Shown here: in pieces, positions 43,451 through 55,280 of the stretch
Numbering within the stretch: position 1 is the first letter of the stretch
Layout: each line of letters opens with the position of its first letter
Position numbers and translations under genes: made by a program
Assembly: GCA_030035585.1 (NCBI GenBank)
Contig: CM057464.1
Coordinates: 73,020,919-73,084,918, forward strand
Length of the DNA stretch: 64,000 nucleotides
DNA from: Dugong dugon
Lineage: Eukaryota; Chordata; Mammalia; Sirenia; Dugongidae
Direction: 5' to 3'
Notes under the pieces: model-generated
The model's database searches: none
The model's input: only the letters and a program-made list of their open reading frames with translations
What the model was told of the DNA's origin: nothing

Positions 43451-44689
43451 TATGGGATTGGGCTGGACGTTAAGCATTTGGCAAAGTCTGTTAGGTTTAA
43501 AGTGCCAGGGGCAGAGTAGAGGAGAGGAAGAGAGAGCCTGGACAGGAGCTGGAATACGTGGGCAGAGGTGGAGTGGGATGGCGGCACACAACTACAGGCT
43601 ACTATTTTTATCGCCATCCTCAGAGGACTCGGCAGGGACGTTAACTGACAAGTCAACTCCTGGCAGTATTGATCAAACATTTTAAATCTTCCTCATTCCA
43701 TCATAGCTGGTTCCTCAACAAATATTGATGTTTTGGGTTTGTTTTGTTTGTTCTTAACAGACCGATATGAGTGATTTGATGTCTAGAGGCTCTGCAAAGC
43801 CTTGCTGTGCATGCAGTAGCAAGAAAAAGTGGTCAGCTTTTCCTCACTTCAGCGCTGGTTCCTTGGGCTATGATTTTTTTTTTTCTGCTAAGACTGTCAC
43901 ACCCATTTTTCTTTTCTCAGCTTCTGCCTTGGACCCACAGGCCTATTTTAATATGTGTAACTTTATGGTGTGGTAAGAAACTAATGTGTCTGCATGGATA
44001 AGTCATTCTTTTATAGTACTACTACACTTGTTTTCCTGAAATAATTTACTGAAATTTACTTTCCCTAAGGTATTGCGCTAACAAATTCTCCAGGACTAGC
44101 AAGTGGTCAAATGGTCTGAGACGTATATTTCTGTTGCTTTACCTAGTCAGACATTGTGATGTCAAACTGCATCTGTATGGCTAAAGTTTATCTTCTAGTC
44201 AAAATAAAACAGGACTTCACCATAAACCAATTCCTGACATCCCTTTAAAGCAGCAGACTACGTACGGGATAGGTCTTGGGGCAGTGCATGTTTGCAAGAT
44301 GCTCATCATGTAAGATTTAAATTTTGACAGCACTTGTTGATAGTTCATAATGGTCAAAAATAACCACCTGTGTCAAAACAAACCTACTGTAATTTACTTG
44401 CATATTTTCCTGTCAACTATGGATTTGAATACCACTTTGAAAAATTAAACCACTTTGAGTGTTTTGAGGCTCTTGACACTGCATTTAAAAACAATGGTAT
44501 TTTGTGAGGAGGAACATTAGGGAGAAATGGGAATGGGAGCACCTGGGTACTTCTTTATTGTGCTGAATGAGTCACCAGGAAGGTCACCTATCACCCAGTA
44601 CACATCCCTAAGGTATGATGAGGTGATCATATAAACCAGCATCATTATGTTTTATCTTAATTAGCTTTTATACAGGCTTAAAAAATATG
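43451..44689. other. Unassigned sequence, low repeat content
   Basis: No element recognised. It contains a short GC-richer patch (about 43500-43660) and a run of T (43880-43888). Frames at 43381-43680 and 43767-44001 have no family resemblance. Confidence 0.5.
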
Positions 44690-45710
44690 TTTCTCACCGT
44701 AAGAAAACAAACAACCCAATTACAAAATGGCAAAAGTTTTGAACAGAAACCTCACCAGAGAAGATATACAGATGACAAGCATATGAAAGAAAGGCTTAAC
44801 ATCATATGTCATTAGGGAATTGTAAATTAAAGCAACAATGATTTTAGAATGGCAAAAATCTCAAAACACTGACAACATCAAATGCTGGTGAGGATATGGA
44901 GCAACAGGAACTCTCATTCATTGCTGGTGGGAATGGAAAATGGTGCAGCCACTCTGGAAGACAGTCTGGCTGTTACTTACAAAGCTAAACATGGGCTTAC
45001 TGTTTGATCCAGAAATCATGCTTCTAGGTATTTACTCAAATGAGATGAAAATCTATGTCCACATAAAAACTTGCACACAAATGTTTATTCACAATTACTA
45101 AAAATTGGAAGGAACCAAGACGTACTTCAATAGGTGAATGGATAAACTGTGGCACATCCATACAATGGAGTATTATTCAGCCATAAAAAGAAATGAGCTA
45201 TCAGTTCACAAAACGACATGGAGAAACCTTAAATGCATACTGCTAAATGAAAGAAGCCAATTCAAAGAAGCTCACATCCTGTATGGTTACAATTATATGA
45301 CATTCTGGAAAAAGCAAAACTATAGAGACAGTGAAAAGATCAGTGCTTGCCAGAGGATCAGCAAAAATGGAAATAGAGGAATAGGCAGAGTACAGGGCAT
45401 TTTTAGGGCAGTGCAACTATTCTGTATGATATGTAATAGTAGACATATGATATTAAGCATTTGTTAAAGCCCTTAGAACTGTACAAAATAAAAAGTGAAC
45501 CCTAATATAAACTATGTGCTTTAGATAATAATAATGTATCAAAATTGGTTCATCCATTGTAACAAATATTCCACAGGAATGCAAGAAGTTAATAATTAGA
45601 GAAACTGCAGTAAGGAGATGGGTATGTGGGAACTCTGTACTTTCTGCACAATTTTTCTGTAAACCTAAACCTACTCTAAAAAATAAAGTCTATATTAAAA
45701 TGAAATTCTC
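44690..45710 (+). mobile_element. Old L1 3' end
   Basis: AACCTCACCAGAGAAGATATACAG, CTGGTGAGGATATGGAGCAACAGG, CTCATTCATTGCTGGTGGGAATG, and a 3' UTR ending TAAAAAATAAAGTCTATATT. The frame at 45138-45467 (109 codons) carries LWHIHTMEYYSAIKRNE, the conserved end of L1 ORF2, intact for about 60 codons before it loses resemblance. Confidence 0.92.
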
Positions 45711-46089
45711 TTAATTTTTGTCATTTTTATCTTTCTAAAATACATTTACTGTTTTCTACTTAATTTTTGCTCCATATTTTAAAATGCTAAGAATATCTCG
45801 TAAATTAAGCAAAGAAAACTTTTCTCTAAGCTATTGTGTTAATTTGAAGACTTTATCTAAATTTTACAAAGGGACTGTGTTTCACCCCAAATCAATCCTA
45901 TTCTTCTGGTGAAAAATAAAATCTGGAGAAGTGTTGTTTTCCAATTTTATTTCTAGTATCAAGGGATAGTTGTGAGAGAGTTCCTCCTCTCCACTAAAGA
46001 AGGAAATGAGAAGTGAAATACAACAGGGTAGAGGAAAAGGATGGGTGCTGACATGATTTAAGCTGTGATGCTTCTGTATATGTTTTTGA

Positions 46090-46755
46090 ATGTTGCATAA
46101 CAAATCACTACAAACTTTGCAGCCTATAACAATACAAATTTATTATCTCAGTGTTACTATTGGTCAGGAGTTGCATTTTTTAGCTAGGTTTTTCTCCCCA
46201 GGATTTCACAAGACTGAAATCAAGGTGTCAGGTGACTGCATCTTCACCTGGAGACTTGACCACAAAATGATCCACTTTCATGCTTCCTCAGGTGATAGCA
46301 GAATTCATTCCCTTGTGATGCACAACTATGGTCTCTATTTTCTTGCTGACTGGCTGGTGGGGATTACTCTCAGATCCTAGAGGCTGCTCTCAAGTCCTTG
46401 CCAAGCGGTCCTGTCCAAAACATGTCAGTTTGTGCCATCACGGCCAGCAGAAGAGCATCTCTCATACTTGGAATTGATGCTTTCAGGAAGGCTGCACTCC
46501 CTTGTAAGGACTCACCTAATCTGGTTAGGCCCACCCAAGATAATTTCCTCTTCAATTAACTCAAAACGAACTGATTTGGAACCTTAATTGCATCTGCAAA
46601 ATCCCTTCACCTCTGTCATATAATGAGAACTAATTATGGAAGAAAAATCCATCATAGTCATAGTCCTGCCCTCACTTAGGGGGAGGGGATAATATTGAGT
46701 GTGTACACCAGAGAGTGGGAATCTTGGAGACCATCTCAGAATTCTGTCATCCACA
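46090..46755 (-). mobile_element. Ancient LTR-like repeat (MLT-type), reverse
   Basis: CATAACAAATCACTACAAACTTTGCAGCC, ATACAAATTTATTATCTCAG, AATCAAGGTGTCAGGTGACTG, TAGGCCCACCCAAGATAATTTCC, TTAATTGCATCTGCAAAATCCC are marks of a mammal-wide LTR family in reverse. The exact subfamily is not decided. Confidence 0.6.
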
Positions 46756-47296
46756 GCTTCTTTAATTTAACTCTTTGTTCTGAAAGGGGTAGTGTACATT
46801 CTGCTGGATTGATGTGCTTGAAGTACATAGGAATTTCTCCTAGAAATCAGAGCTGTTATTTTAAACCTAAAGTAAACGTGTGAGATAAAATGAGAAACAG
46901 TACTAGAAAAAAAAATCTCATTCTGTTTCTGGTAGTACAGCTACCCTGACTAGCAACCTCTTGCTCCCCCCAAAAAGGATGCCTAAAATTGATGAACAAA
47001 GTAATTTAAAATATCTCTAATCATCAATAAGCTGGCAACTTACTAATATCAAAGGCCTAAAACTAAATGCAACTGGACACCCAAGATGGCAAACTGAGTA
47101 CCGACATTTGTGTTTGCTTGAAGGCATTGTTGAACCCAATGACTTAATGTACTTGAGGTAGAGGGAACAAAGCCCAGAGGCCCCCAAGGGAGATCTAATA
47201 GAAAACCCTTTACATTAAGCTGGGATTCCTCCATCTAAGAGGGCTATTCCCTCCATGTTAGAGTGAACTGTAATAAAACTTGCCTACTCAAGGGAG
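46756..47296. other. Unassigned; possible L1 5' UTR scrap
   Basis: GGACACCCAAGATGGCAAACTGAG (about 47075) resembles the start of an old L1 5' UTR. Other parts are unrecognised. Confidence 0.35.
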
Positions 47297-47503
47297 GGAG
47301 TTCCTGGGTAATGCAAATTGTTAAAACATTCAGCTGCTAACTGAAAGGTTGGAGGTGTGAGTCTACCCAGAGGTGCCTTGGAAGAAAGACCTGGTGATTT
47401 ACTTCTGAAAAATCAGCCACTGAAAATACTATGGAGCACAGTTCTACTCTGACATACATGAATGAGGTCTCCAAGAGTGAGAATAGACTGGATGGCAACT
47501 GGT
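47297..47503 (+). mobile_element. AfroSINE-related SINE with the alternative centre
   Basis: GGAGTTCCTGGGTAATGCAAATTG, CTAACTGAAAGGTTGGAGG, centre AAAGACCTGGTGATTTACTTCTGAAAAATCAGCC, CAGTTCTACTCTGACATAC, tail AGAATAGACTGGATGGCAACTGG. Same type as 13339-13552. Confidence 0.87.
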
Positions 47504-48960
47504 ACCCAAGGGAAACTGCAAGAAAATTACCTGTCTCAAACGCTGTCACTAAAGAAAGGGGAACAAAAAGTCTGAGAATTTATAAGATGGTTCTCAGACA
47601 GGTTTGTAGCTCCAATTCATCGTAGATTGGTAGATGAATTGATGCACTGGAACACCTCAAATTAAAAATTTAAAGAAATGCCAGATAGAAACAAATCCTC
47701 CCCAGAGTAACTACGTTCACAGAGGCCTCAATGTGTCCCACATAATAAGGTTACAAAAAAAAAATCACATAATAAGGTTACCAAAAATATGAATTCACCA
47801 CCACAACTCACACACCCACACCCTGCCCTCCAACACAAACACCCATACACATACCAGGAAACAAAATATCATAAAGAAAAGTGAGTGGAAAAAATATAAA
47901 GTAAAGCCAGTGGTCCTGGCTGTTACCATATGAGTAGAAATTGAAATAAAACATACACAGATTGAAAAGGAAGAATCACAACTCTCATTATTTTGGATAG
48001 TATGATTGTCTACACAGAATACCCCAAAGAATCTACATATAAATTATTGCTACCAATAGGAGAATGTAACAAGTTTGCTAGATGCATTATCACTGTACAA
48101 AAATCACTTGAATTTCTGTACCCTCCACCCCAAAAAAAGTAGAAAATAGAGTAATAATAAAAAAAAAAATCATCTACCTTAACATAAAAACATTAAAGAC
48201 CTAGGAATAAATCTAAACACACTTTTAAGACTTCCATAGAAACAATATAATACTTTACTGAAAGACATTAAAGAAAGCCTAAATAATAGAGATATGTACC
48301 AAGTTTGTGCACTGGAAAATCAATGCTGAGAGATCTCAATTTTCCCTACAGGTTAAATGCAATTGCAATTAAAATCCTTAACATTCTTAGAATTCTTTTA
48401 CTACTACAGTACTTAAGAGTGTACTATGTGTGCAGAGAGAAAAATTATTATAAGCAAAACAGACAGGAGAATCTTAAAACAGTACCCCTAATATATAGAA
48501 ACTTGATTTATGACAGAACTATACTGCAGATTAATGATGAAAATCTTCATGAGATTAAAAAAAAATTAATCTGCACCTACTTACCCCAAATAAACTCACG
48601 GTGGATTAAAACCTGACTGTGAACGGCAGTCGTAAGACTTTTAGAAGGCAATAAAGGAGAACAACAATCTCAATACAAGAAAAACTATCTTAAACAAGAT
48701 AATAAGATATAAACCACGAAGGAAATGACTAATAAATTAAAATAAAAATGTCTGCTCATCAAGACACCAGAAAGTGAGAGGGAAGACAAGCAACATACTG
48801 GAAAAAGATGGTTGCAATCCCAGTAATTTACAGGGAATTATTATCTGGGATAAAGAGTACCTATAAATCAACCTGATCATAACACTTGTGTGATAAATTC
48901 ATCACATTCTTAAGAATCATCATCAACAAGGAATTTTGTTCACTCAAATAGGTAATAAAA
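47504..48960 (+). mobile_element. Old L1 ORF2 fragment (clear from about 47900)
   Basis: TATGATTGTCTACACAGAATACCCC, ATGCATTATCACTGTACAAAAATCAC, GACCTAGGAATAAATCTAAAC, TACTTTACTGAAAGACATTAAAG, TAAATGCAATTGCAATTAAAATCC follow L1 ORF2 downstream of the transcriptase core. The first 400 bp is unassigned. Confidence 0.8.
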
Positions 48961-49654
48961 GTTTAAAACTATTTCCTCAAAACCAATAAAAATGTACAAC
49001 AGTTGGAACTATATTTAGAGTATAAAATAAATATTTGTTTCTTCCAATGGTAAAGTTGCACATTCTTGCATTAATGTGAATGACTTCTGAATTTGTCTTT
49101 TTCTTATCAACTACTTCAAAATAACTCAGTAATCCTATTTTTTCAGAAAGCCAATGCATGGCCACAGGAGGAGTCCCCTGCAGCAAGTCTTTTTTATTCT
49201 TTTTGTTAATAAAAGGGCACATCAGTCACAAATAAATAGAATTATCTGATGTATTTGTAGACAGGGATTCAAGGATACTATGTGGAGTTTCCATAACTCC
49301 CCTCCTCCCCACTCGTGACCAATCTCCTCTGAGCTGCATGCTGTGTTCCTTGGACTTCTGGAATCAGGCAGCTCCTAGGACCCCTTAACTACGATAGCAA
49401 TGACAGACTTTGAAGTCAGGTTTTGAAGTAGATATCCAAGTGATAGAGCACTTTGTGGTGGGACACAGAACATCTGAGAGCACTTACTGTGCTCAAAGCC
49501 TGAAGAGACATGGAATGCCTTGTCAGACTCCATCTTGCTCTGGCCACCGTCAGGAGAATGAGATGACGTGATGATTTAAGGCAGCCTGTCCAGGGGCTCC
49601 AGCCAACCCCAGCCTCACTAGCTGACCTTAGGTTGGAGAAGATCAATATTTTAC
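48961..49654. other. Unassigned sequence
   Basis: No repeat named. A less AT-rich patch lies at about 49280-49620. The reverse frame 49416-49763 has no domain. Confidence 0.5.
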
Positions 49655-50225
49655 AGCACAATATTTTCCAACACATGTGCACCAGACATGTGCAAAAATA
49701 TTCACTGAAGTACTTATGTTTGTAATAATAAAAAATATGGAAAACAAGTAAAACGTTCAGCAATAAAGTTAAAGAAATAAGACAATGGAATACTTTACAT
49801 CACTGAACATGAATGAATTATGACCATATGCAACGTCACACAAAAGTCTGAGGAACATAATGAAGAGAAAAGAAGCAATTTCTAAAAGAATTTATAGAAG
49901 TCTATTACAAATATTTATATTTATATAATAAAATACACATATTACACCTTATAAATTACAGATTAATAACTAGGAGTAAATACAAGTAAAACATAAATAA
50001 AAGAAGGAAACAGACACAAAAATCGTGACAATGTTTCTTTCTGAGGGGGAATGAAATAGGATGGGACTGTGAAGAGACACACAGGGAACTTTGAAGTTAA
50101 TGATTATGTTCTTTTTTTCCTAAAATGGATGGGGGATACTCATGTGATCCTTGCATCATTATTCTTTGCATCTTTATGTATTTGTTAGTTTGTACTTACT
50201 CATAATTCAATAAAGACAAAACAAA
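49655..50225 (+). mobile_element. L1/HAL1-like 3' fragment
   Basis: AAAATATTCACTGAAGTACTTATG, AATAATAAAAAATATGGAAAACAAG, ACGTTCAGCAATAAAGTTAAAG, AATGGAATACTTTACATC resemble an L1/HAL1 3' region. It is similar in type to 4600-4900. Confidence 0.6.
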
Positions 50226-50780
50226 AATAAAATGTATCATTGATGTTTAAACGCTACTATATAGAAGCCAAGTATGCAAGTAAATGCAGCCATTGTATTT
50301 AAAATATCTACTGTAACAATTATTTCTTAAGAAATAAATTCTAAAATGTTTTTAAGTTAAACATACATAAATACCTGTATGTATCTGAATAGGCAATGGG
50401 AGAGTGTAGCTAAGTACAAGACTGACAGCACGACCTGACACAGGAAAAGAAGCATCATTGAAAAGTTAGCAGTTAGGGTGTTGTTTTTGAAGGCAGAAAG
50501 AAGTTTTAGAACACGGTATTCTTAAGAGATGACTGAACCTCAAAGAAATACCACGAATGACAGCAAGTTGTTAGCATCGCTCTGCCAGAGTCCTGTATTA
50601 TTTTTCTCTTGTGCTCATCTGAATACGGAGAGCAATAAGTTCTTTTTGTTGTAAGCTGAATACTGGCTTTTGTAAGTGTTGAGTGTTGGTCTGCTCTGTT
50701 TACAAAAACGTTATTATGCACTTCCAATTTATACTCACGTGGAAACAGCAGTTTTCCTTTTCTGTTAACTTTCCTATTAA

Positions 50781-50830
50781 CAAGTTGTTGTCAAGTCAAT
50801 TCCAACTCATCGCGACCCCACGTATAGCAT
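50781..50830 (-). mobile_element. AfroSINE/RTE tail fragment
   Basis: CAAGTTGTTGTCAAGTCAATTCC..AACTCATCGCGACCCC is the reversed tail. Confidence 0.75.
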
Positions 50831-50944
50831 ATCTTAATGCTGGAATGTCCTCACTCGCATTACTATTAAGGCTGAGTGTGTCAAACTAGAGTAAATGTAC
50901 CCACCAGATATAAAAGCAATGGGCCAGAGACTATTCAAATCCAT

Positions 50945-51130
50945 GTGCTAAGCATTTGTTTATTAATTAATTCATTTAATAATGGACCGATATTGATCTA
51001 TCACTAGGCCAAGAGGTGAACAAGACTAACAAAATATCAGTCCCTGGGGCATTCATATTCCAAAGGAGGCAGAAAGAACAAACAAGCAAATACTACATGG
51101 GAGAGACTCTAATCTACACAGAAATGGTAG
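50945..51130 (-). mobile_element. L2 fragment, reverse
   Basis: GTGAACAAGACTAACAAAATATCAGTCCCTGGGGC and CAAAGGAGGCAGAAAGAACAAACAAGC follow reversed L2 3' sequence. Confidence 0.65.
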
Positions 51131-51254
51131 ATAGGAAGAGAGATGTGAAGAAATCACCCAATATGCAACAGAGAAAGAGACAGAGATGAGAAATATGAAT
51201 AAGACAGTCGAAAAGCCTTCTAATGGAAGTTCCAGAAAGAGAATGGAAAAGTCA

Positions 51255-51850
51255 TTTTAAATTTTAATGATTTTTTTCTTTTTTAAATTATCATACAGTG
51301 AAATTGAGTATTTTTTCCTTTGGTGTACAGTTCTGTGGAGTTTAACAAATGCATAGATTTGTGTAATACCTACCACATGCAGCATACAGAACAGTTCTGT
51401 CACCCCAAAATACTCCCTTGTGATATTACTTTATAGTTACTCCCTCACCCCACCCATACCCCTGGGGACTACTGATCTCTTCTATCACTATAGTTTTGTC
51501 ATTTTGAGAATGTCAAATGTAATCGTACAGTATATAATCTTTTGAGACTCATTTTTCTCACTCAGCATAATGTCTTTGAGATTTATCCAATTTGTACATA
51601 TGTCAATAGTACTTACTTTACTTCTGAGTAGTATTCCATTGTATGGATGCTCCACAGTTTATCCATTCATCTGTTAAGGGACATTTGGGTTATTTCCAGC
51701 TTTTGGCTATTACAAATAGAGCTGTTATCAACATTCTTGTACAGATTTTTGTGAGAACATAAGTTTTAATTTCTCTAGGGTTATACTAAAGAGTAGTATT
51801 GCTGGATCATATGATAAGAGAATGTTTGATTTTACAAGAAACTGCCAGAT
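51255..51850 (-). mobile_element. Old L1 3' UTR/ORF2 end, reverse
   Basis: CTCACTCAGCATAATGTCTTTGAG, GAGTAGTATTCCATTGTATGGATGC, CCATTCATCTGTTAAGGGACATTTGGG, GAGTAGTATTGCTGGATCATATG are classic reversed L1 3' marks. Confidence 0.92.
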
Positions 51851-52915
51851 CACTAGGAAAGGCATTTTAAAAAGAAACAATGATTGAGCTTTTCTAAGAT
51901 TGAGTAAGCATACCTTACCAAGATTATGGAGAGTTCTCAGCAGAATAAAGAAAAACAAACTCATGCTTATACTCATGGAACTTAAGCTACAAAATATCAA
52001 AAGAAAAAAATCATAAAAGCTATTAGAAAGGAAAGATTGCATTAAATTAATGGCAATAAGGCAGCAAACTGCATTGGATACGTAACAAGTCTACCAGAAA
52101 ATAATTAAAATAATCTCCTACTACTGCCAATGGAAAACATCTGTTAACTTAGATGTTTAGATTTACTGTCAGATAAAGACAATAAAACTACTAAAAGATG
52201 CAGTAATTCTAAAAGAATAAAAGGAATTAAACACAGAAGAATGGTTGCAAGAAGAAATGCAAAAATGTAAACACACACACACACACACCCCATTCTAAAT
52301 CCTATTTGATACTAATAAATGCTAGGAAGGTGACGAGATAGTTACTTGGGAAGGGAAAGAGCAACTCAAGATGGGGTGGGGGGTGGTCAGGAAGGCCTCT
52401 CTGCAGAGGTAACATCTAAGCAGAAATCTAAACATGGAAAGAGCCAGGCAGGCAAAGATCTTGTGAGAAAGTGTATGGAGAGAACACATTCAAAACAAAG
52501 GCCCTGAAGTGAGAATGCGCTTGGCATGAGGAAGGAATAGAAAAAAAGTTCAGCATTGGCAGGGGTGGGGGTAGGGGTAGGGAGTGACTGTAGTGGGGAA
52601 GAGTCAGAGCAGTAGGCCTAGTAGGCTAGATCATGTAGGAGTTTGAATTTCCTTCTAAATGCAAATGAAAGTATGACCTAAACTACATTTTTAAAATTTA
52701 TAGAAGCTTGAATGTTCCAAATGTATTAAACTGCCTTAAAGGTATGCATTTCTCTAGGTTTTGACTACACATCTGCATATTCATAATCAGTAGAAAACAA
52801 TTTTCAATATGGACAATCTCATTTTGTTGTTGTTTTTTTTAAATGAATCCTGGAATATAGAAAGGGTTTACATGAAGCGACTGTTTGTAAAGGTTGTTAT
52901 TTATGTATATTGATA
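51851..52915. other. Unassigned; part resembles a mammal-wide repeat
   Basis: Around 52370-52650, GTCAGGAAGGCCTCTCTGCAGAGG, AAGGCCCTGAAGTGAGAATG and TAGATCATGTAGGAGTTTG match a common ancient mammalian repeat that I cannot name. A CA microsatellite lies at 52270-52289. The rest is AT-rich. Confidence 0.45.
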
Positions 52916-53402
52916 GTCATTTTACTTGGAGCCACAATAGACACCATGGAAGCAGCAGTCAAGAAATCAAACAACGCATTGCATTGGGCAAATCTGCTCC
53001 AAAAGACTTCTTTAAAGTGTTAAAAAGCAAAGATGTCACCTTGAAGACTAAGGTGCATCTAATCCAAGCCATGGTGTTTTCAATCGCCTCATATGTATAT
53101 GAAAGCTGGACAATGAATAAGAAAGATCCAAGAAGAACTAGCACCTTGGAATTGTGGTGTTGGCAAAGAATATTGAGTATACCATTCACTGCCAAAAGAA
53201 TGAATAAATCTGTCTTGGAAGAAGTACAACCAGAATCAAAAAACAGGAAGACCCGCAATGAGATGGACTGACACAGTGACTGCAACAATGGGCTCAGGCA
53301 AAAGAACGATTGTGAGGATAGCGCAGGACCAAGCAGTGTTTTGTTCTGTTGTACATAGAGTTGCTATGAGTTGGAGTTGACTCAACAGCACCTAACAACA
53401 AT
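52916..53402 (+). mobile_element. RTE/BovB-type LINE 3' part with internal deletion
   Basis: ATGGAAGCAGCAGTCAAGAAATC, AAAGATGTCACCTTGAAGAC, GAAAGCTGGACAATGAATAAG, then a jump of about 150 bp (after GTACAACCAGAAT to CAAAAAACAGG) into the tail GTTGTACATAGAGTTGCTATGAG. The frame at 52894-53271 (125 codons) is open and carries VFSIASYVYESWTMNK and LELWCWQRIL. The transcriptase is absent. Confidence 0.93.
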
Positions 53403-53445
53403 ACTTAAGAAAACTTAAGAAAGCATGAAATTACAAAATGCCGTT

Positions 53446-53497
53446 CATTCTTTCATCCATCTATCCATGCACTCATTCATTCATCCATTTACTCATT
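53446..53497. repeat. CATT/CATC-rich simple repeat
   Basis: CATCCATCTATCCATGCACTCATTCATTC-type degenerate tetranucleotide run. Confidence 0.8.
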
Positions 53498-53854
53498 TTT
53501 TCCAAAACATTAGGTGCATAATATGGGCAAGACACTGTGCCTAGAGCTGAGTATGCAGAGGTAAAATAGAGAGATGGAACCTGTATCAGTTTACTTTCTT
53601 GCAAGGAAGACATATCAAAGATTCCTCCGTAGTGAATTTGGTAGTTAAGATGATCAACACCCCCAAAATCAATTTGTGTTTTCGTAGGAAACAGCAACTG
53701 TGAATCCTTACTTGGATCATTTTGTTTGACTATATCTGTTTTCACGGATTAAACATATCACCCCTTGGGAGTACTTCCACCTTCTGTACACAAATTAGAC
53801 TTTTATTCACCGTCTTGCCCTACTGGGCCATTATGATGTGGAGGCTGATTTGGC

Positions 53855-54105
53855 AGCATTTGCAATAACTGTTTCCTCTGCTTATAACACTCTTTCCTTA
53901 TCTATTCATTCAGATCTCTGTTCAAATGTCACCTCAGAGAGGTCTTCCCTAACAACTTCCCTAAAATATATTTATTCTTTATCCTCTTAACCTGCTTCAT
54001 TTTCCTTCATAATAATGACATATATTCATTTGTTATTTTATTTTCTTTTTCTTATACATTACTATATTTCCTGTGCCTGGAATATTGGCTGCTTTGTAAT
54101 ATAGA
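53855..54105 (+). mobile_element. L2, interrupted by an AfroSINE
   Basis: TCAGATCTCTGTTCAAATGTCACCTCAGAGAGGTCTTCCCTAAC is a strong L2 match; CCTGTGCCTGGAATATTGGC follows. After the SINE, TAAATATTTGAATGGGTTAAG (54242-54262) supplies the L2 end. Confidence 0.9.
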
Positions 54106-54240
54106 TAAACCTGTTGCCATCGAGTCGATTCCAACTCACAGTGACCCTATAGGACAGAGTAGAACTGCTCCACAGGGTTTCTGAGGAGCGCCTGGTGGAT
54201 TCACACCGCTGACCTTTTGGTTATCATCTGAGCTCTTAAC
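54106..54240 (-). mobile_element. AfroSINE, short form, inside L2
   Basis: CCTGTTGCCATCGAGTCGATTCC, CAGTGACCCTATAGGACAGAG, CCACAGGGTTTCTGAGGAGCGCC without the centre, head ACCTTTTGGTTATCATCTGAGC. Confidence 0.94.
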
Positions 54241-54265
54241 TATAAATATTTGAATGGGTTAAGAA

Positions 54266-55084
54266 ATTTAAACGCTCCGTTTTTTCCTCCTATTAAAGTA
54301 AAAGTTAGCATATCATCTAGACATCATCACCATGGGTAGTTATTATTTTTAAGATACAATTAAAATGACTACATATTTCCCATCCATGTTTCCATTCAAC
54401 TGCAAGGCGGAAGAACCAGACTTACCTCAGCCTTGCAACCAGTTAGTTAAGTATATCTTTGGAGTACATTAAAATGAGTTCTAAAAAATAAATTAATTCA
54501 TGTTCATCTTAATGATGAAGAGATTATCATAAAATTGACTTTTTAAGAAAATGTTTGAACTTCCCTATTCTAACAACTGAAAACCATTTTACTGAATATG
54601 TCAAGCTAGAATGAAAATAAAGGTTGAAAGTTGTATGACATGAGTTGACCATGATAATCATAAGCTGTCTGAGACTGTTATGAAGAGAATTAAATGCTGA
54701 TGGTAAAATAAACAAAGTGCGTAATTTTTTAACTTTCTTCAGTATAAAGGCCCTTTGGTGAGAATTTTGTTAACATGGCAGATGATGCTGGGGGTAACAA
54801 GTGACTCCACTCTCAGCAAGGAAACACACTGACTAACATTTCTCTCAACATCAGTTTATAAAGATGGTATGGTATGGCGCTGGTTGGTGCTTTGGGAATC
54901 CTTCCTCAGTGGGTGATAGGTGATTAAAAAACGAGGCTGTCACTGGTGCGTGCATATTGATATGAGTTTGAGTTCTGGTAATATCGTGACACTAATACAA
55001 ACCTCCAGGGTGAGAAATCTGATATTCAGTGTTAGCTCTCTTCAGATCGTTATGATTCTGTGATACTGCTAGTAATCACTGCTA
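54266..55084. other. Unassigned sequence
   Basis: No repeat or gene recognised. Confidence 0.5.
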
Positions 55085-55280
55085 TCATATTAGAATTTAA
55101 GTATCAGGAATTGAGATAAGTGCTTTACCTATATCATTTCATATAATTCTCCTACAACACAAAGAGCAAGTATCATTCCAATTATACAGATGAGAGGACA
55201 GACAATTAGAAGTTAAGCAACTTGCCCAGACAATTACAAACAGATGAAGCCAAATTCAAATCCATGAGCCCTATGCCCGG
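55085..55280 (-). mobile_element. MIR, reverse
   Basis: TGCTTTACCTATATCATTTCATATAATTC, TTCCAATTATACAGATGAGAGGACAGAC and TTAAGCAACTTGCCCAGACAATTAC follow reversed MIR. Confidence 0.85.

Noticed and set aside
43381-43685. Overlapping frames of 75-99 codons as a gene
   Set aside because: The left part is an L2-like fragment; the rest shows no family resemblance, and opposite-strand frames are equally long.
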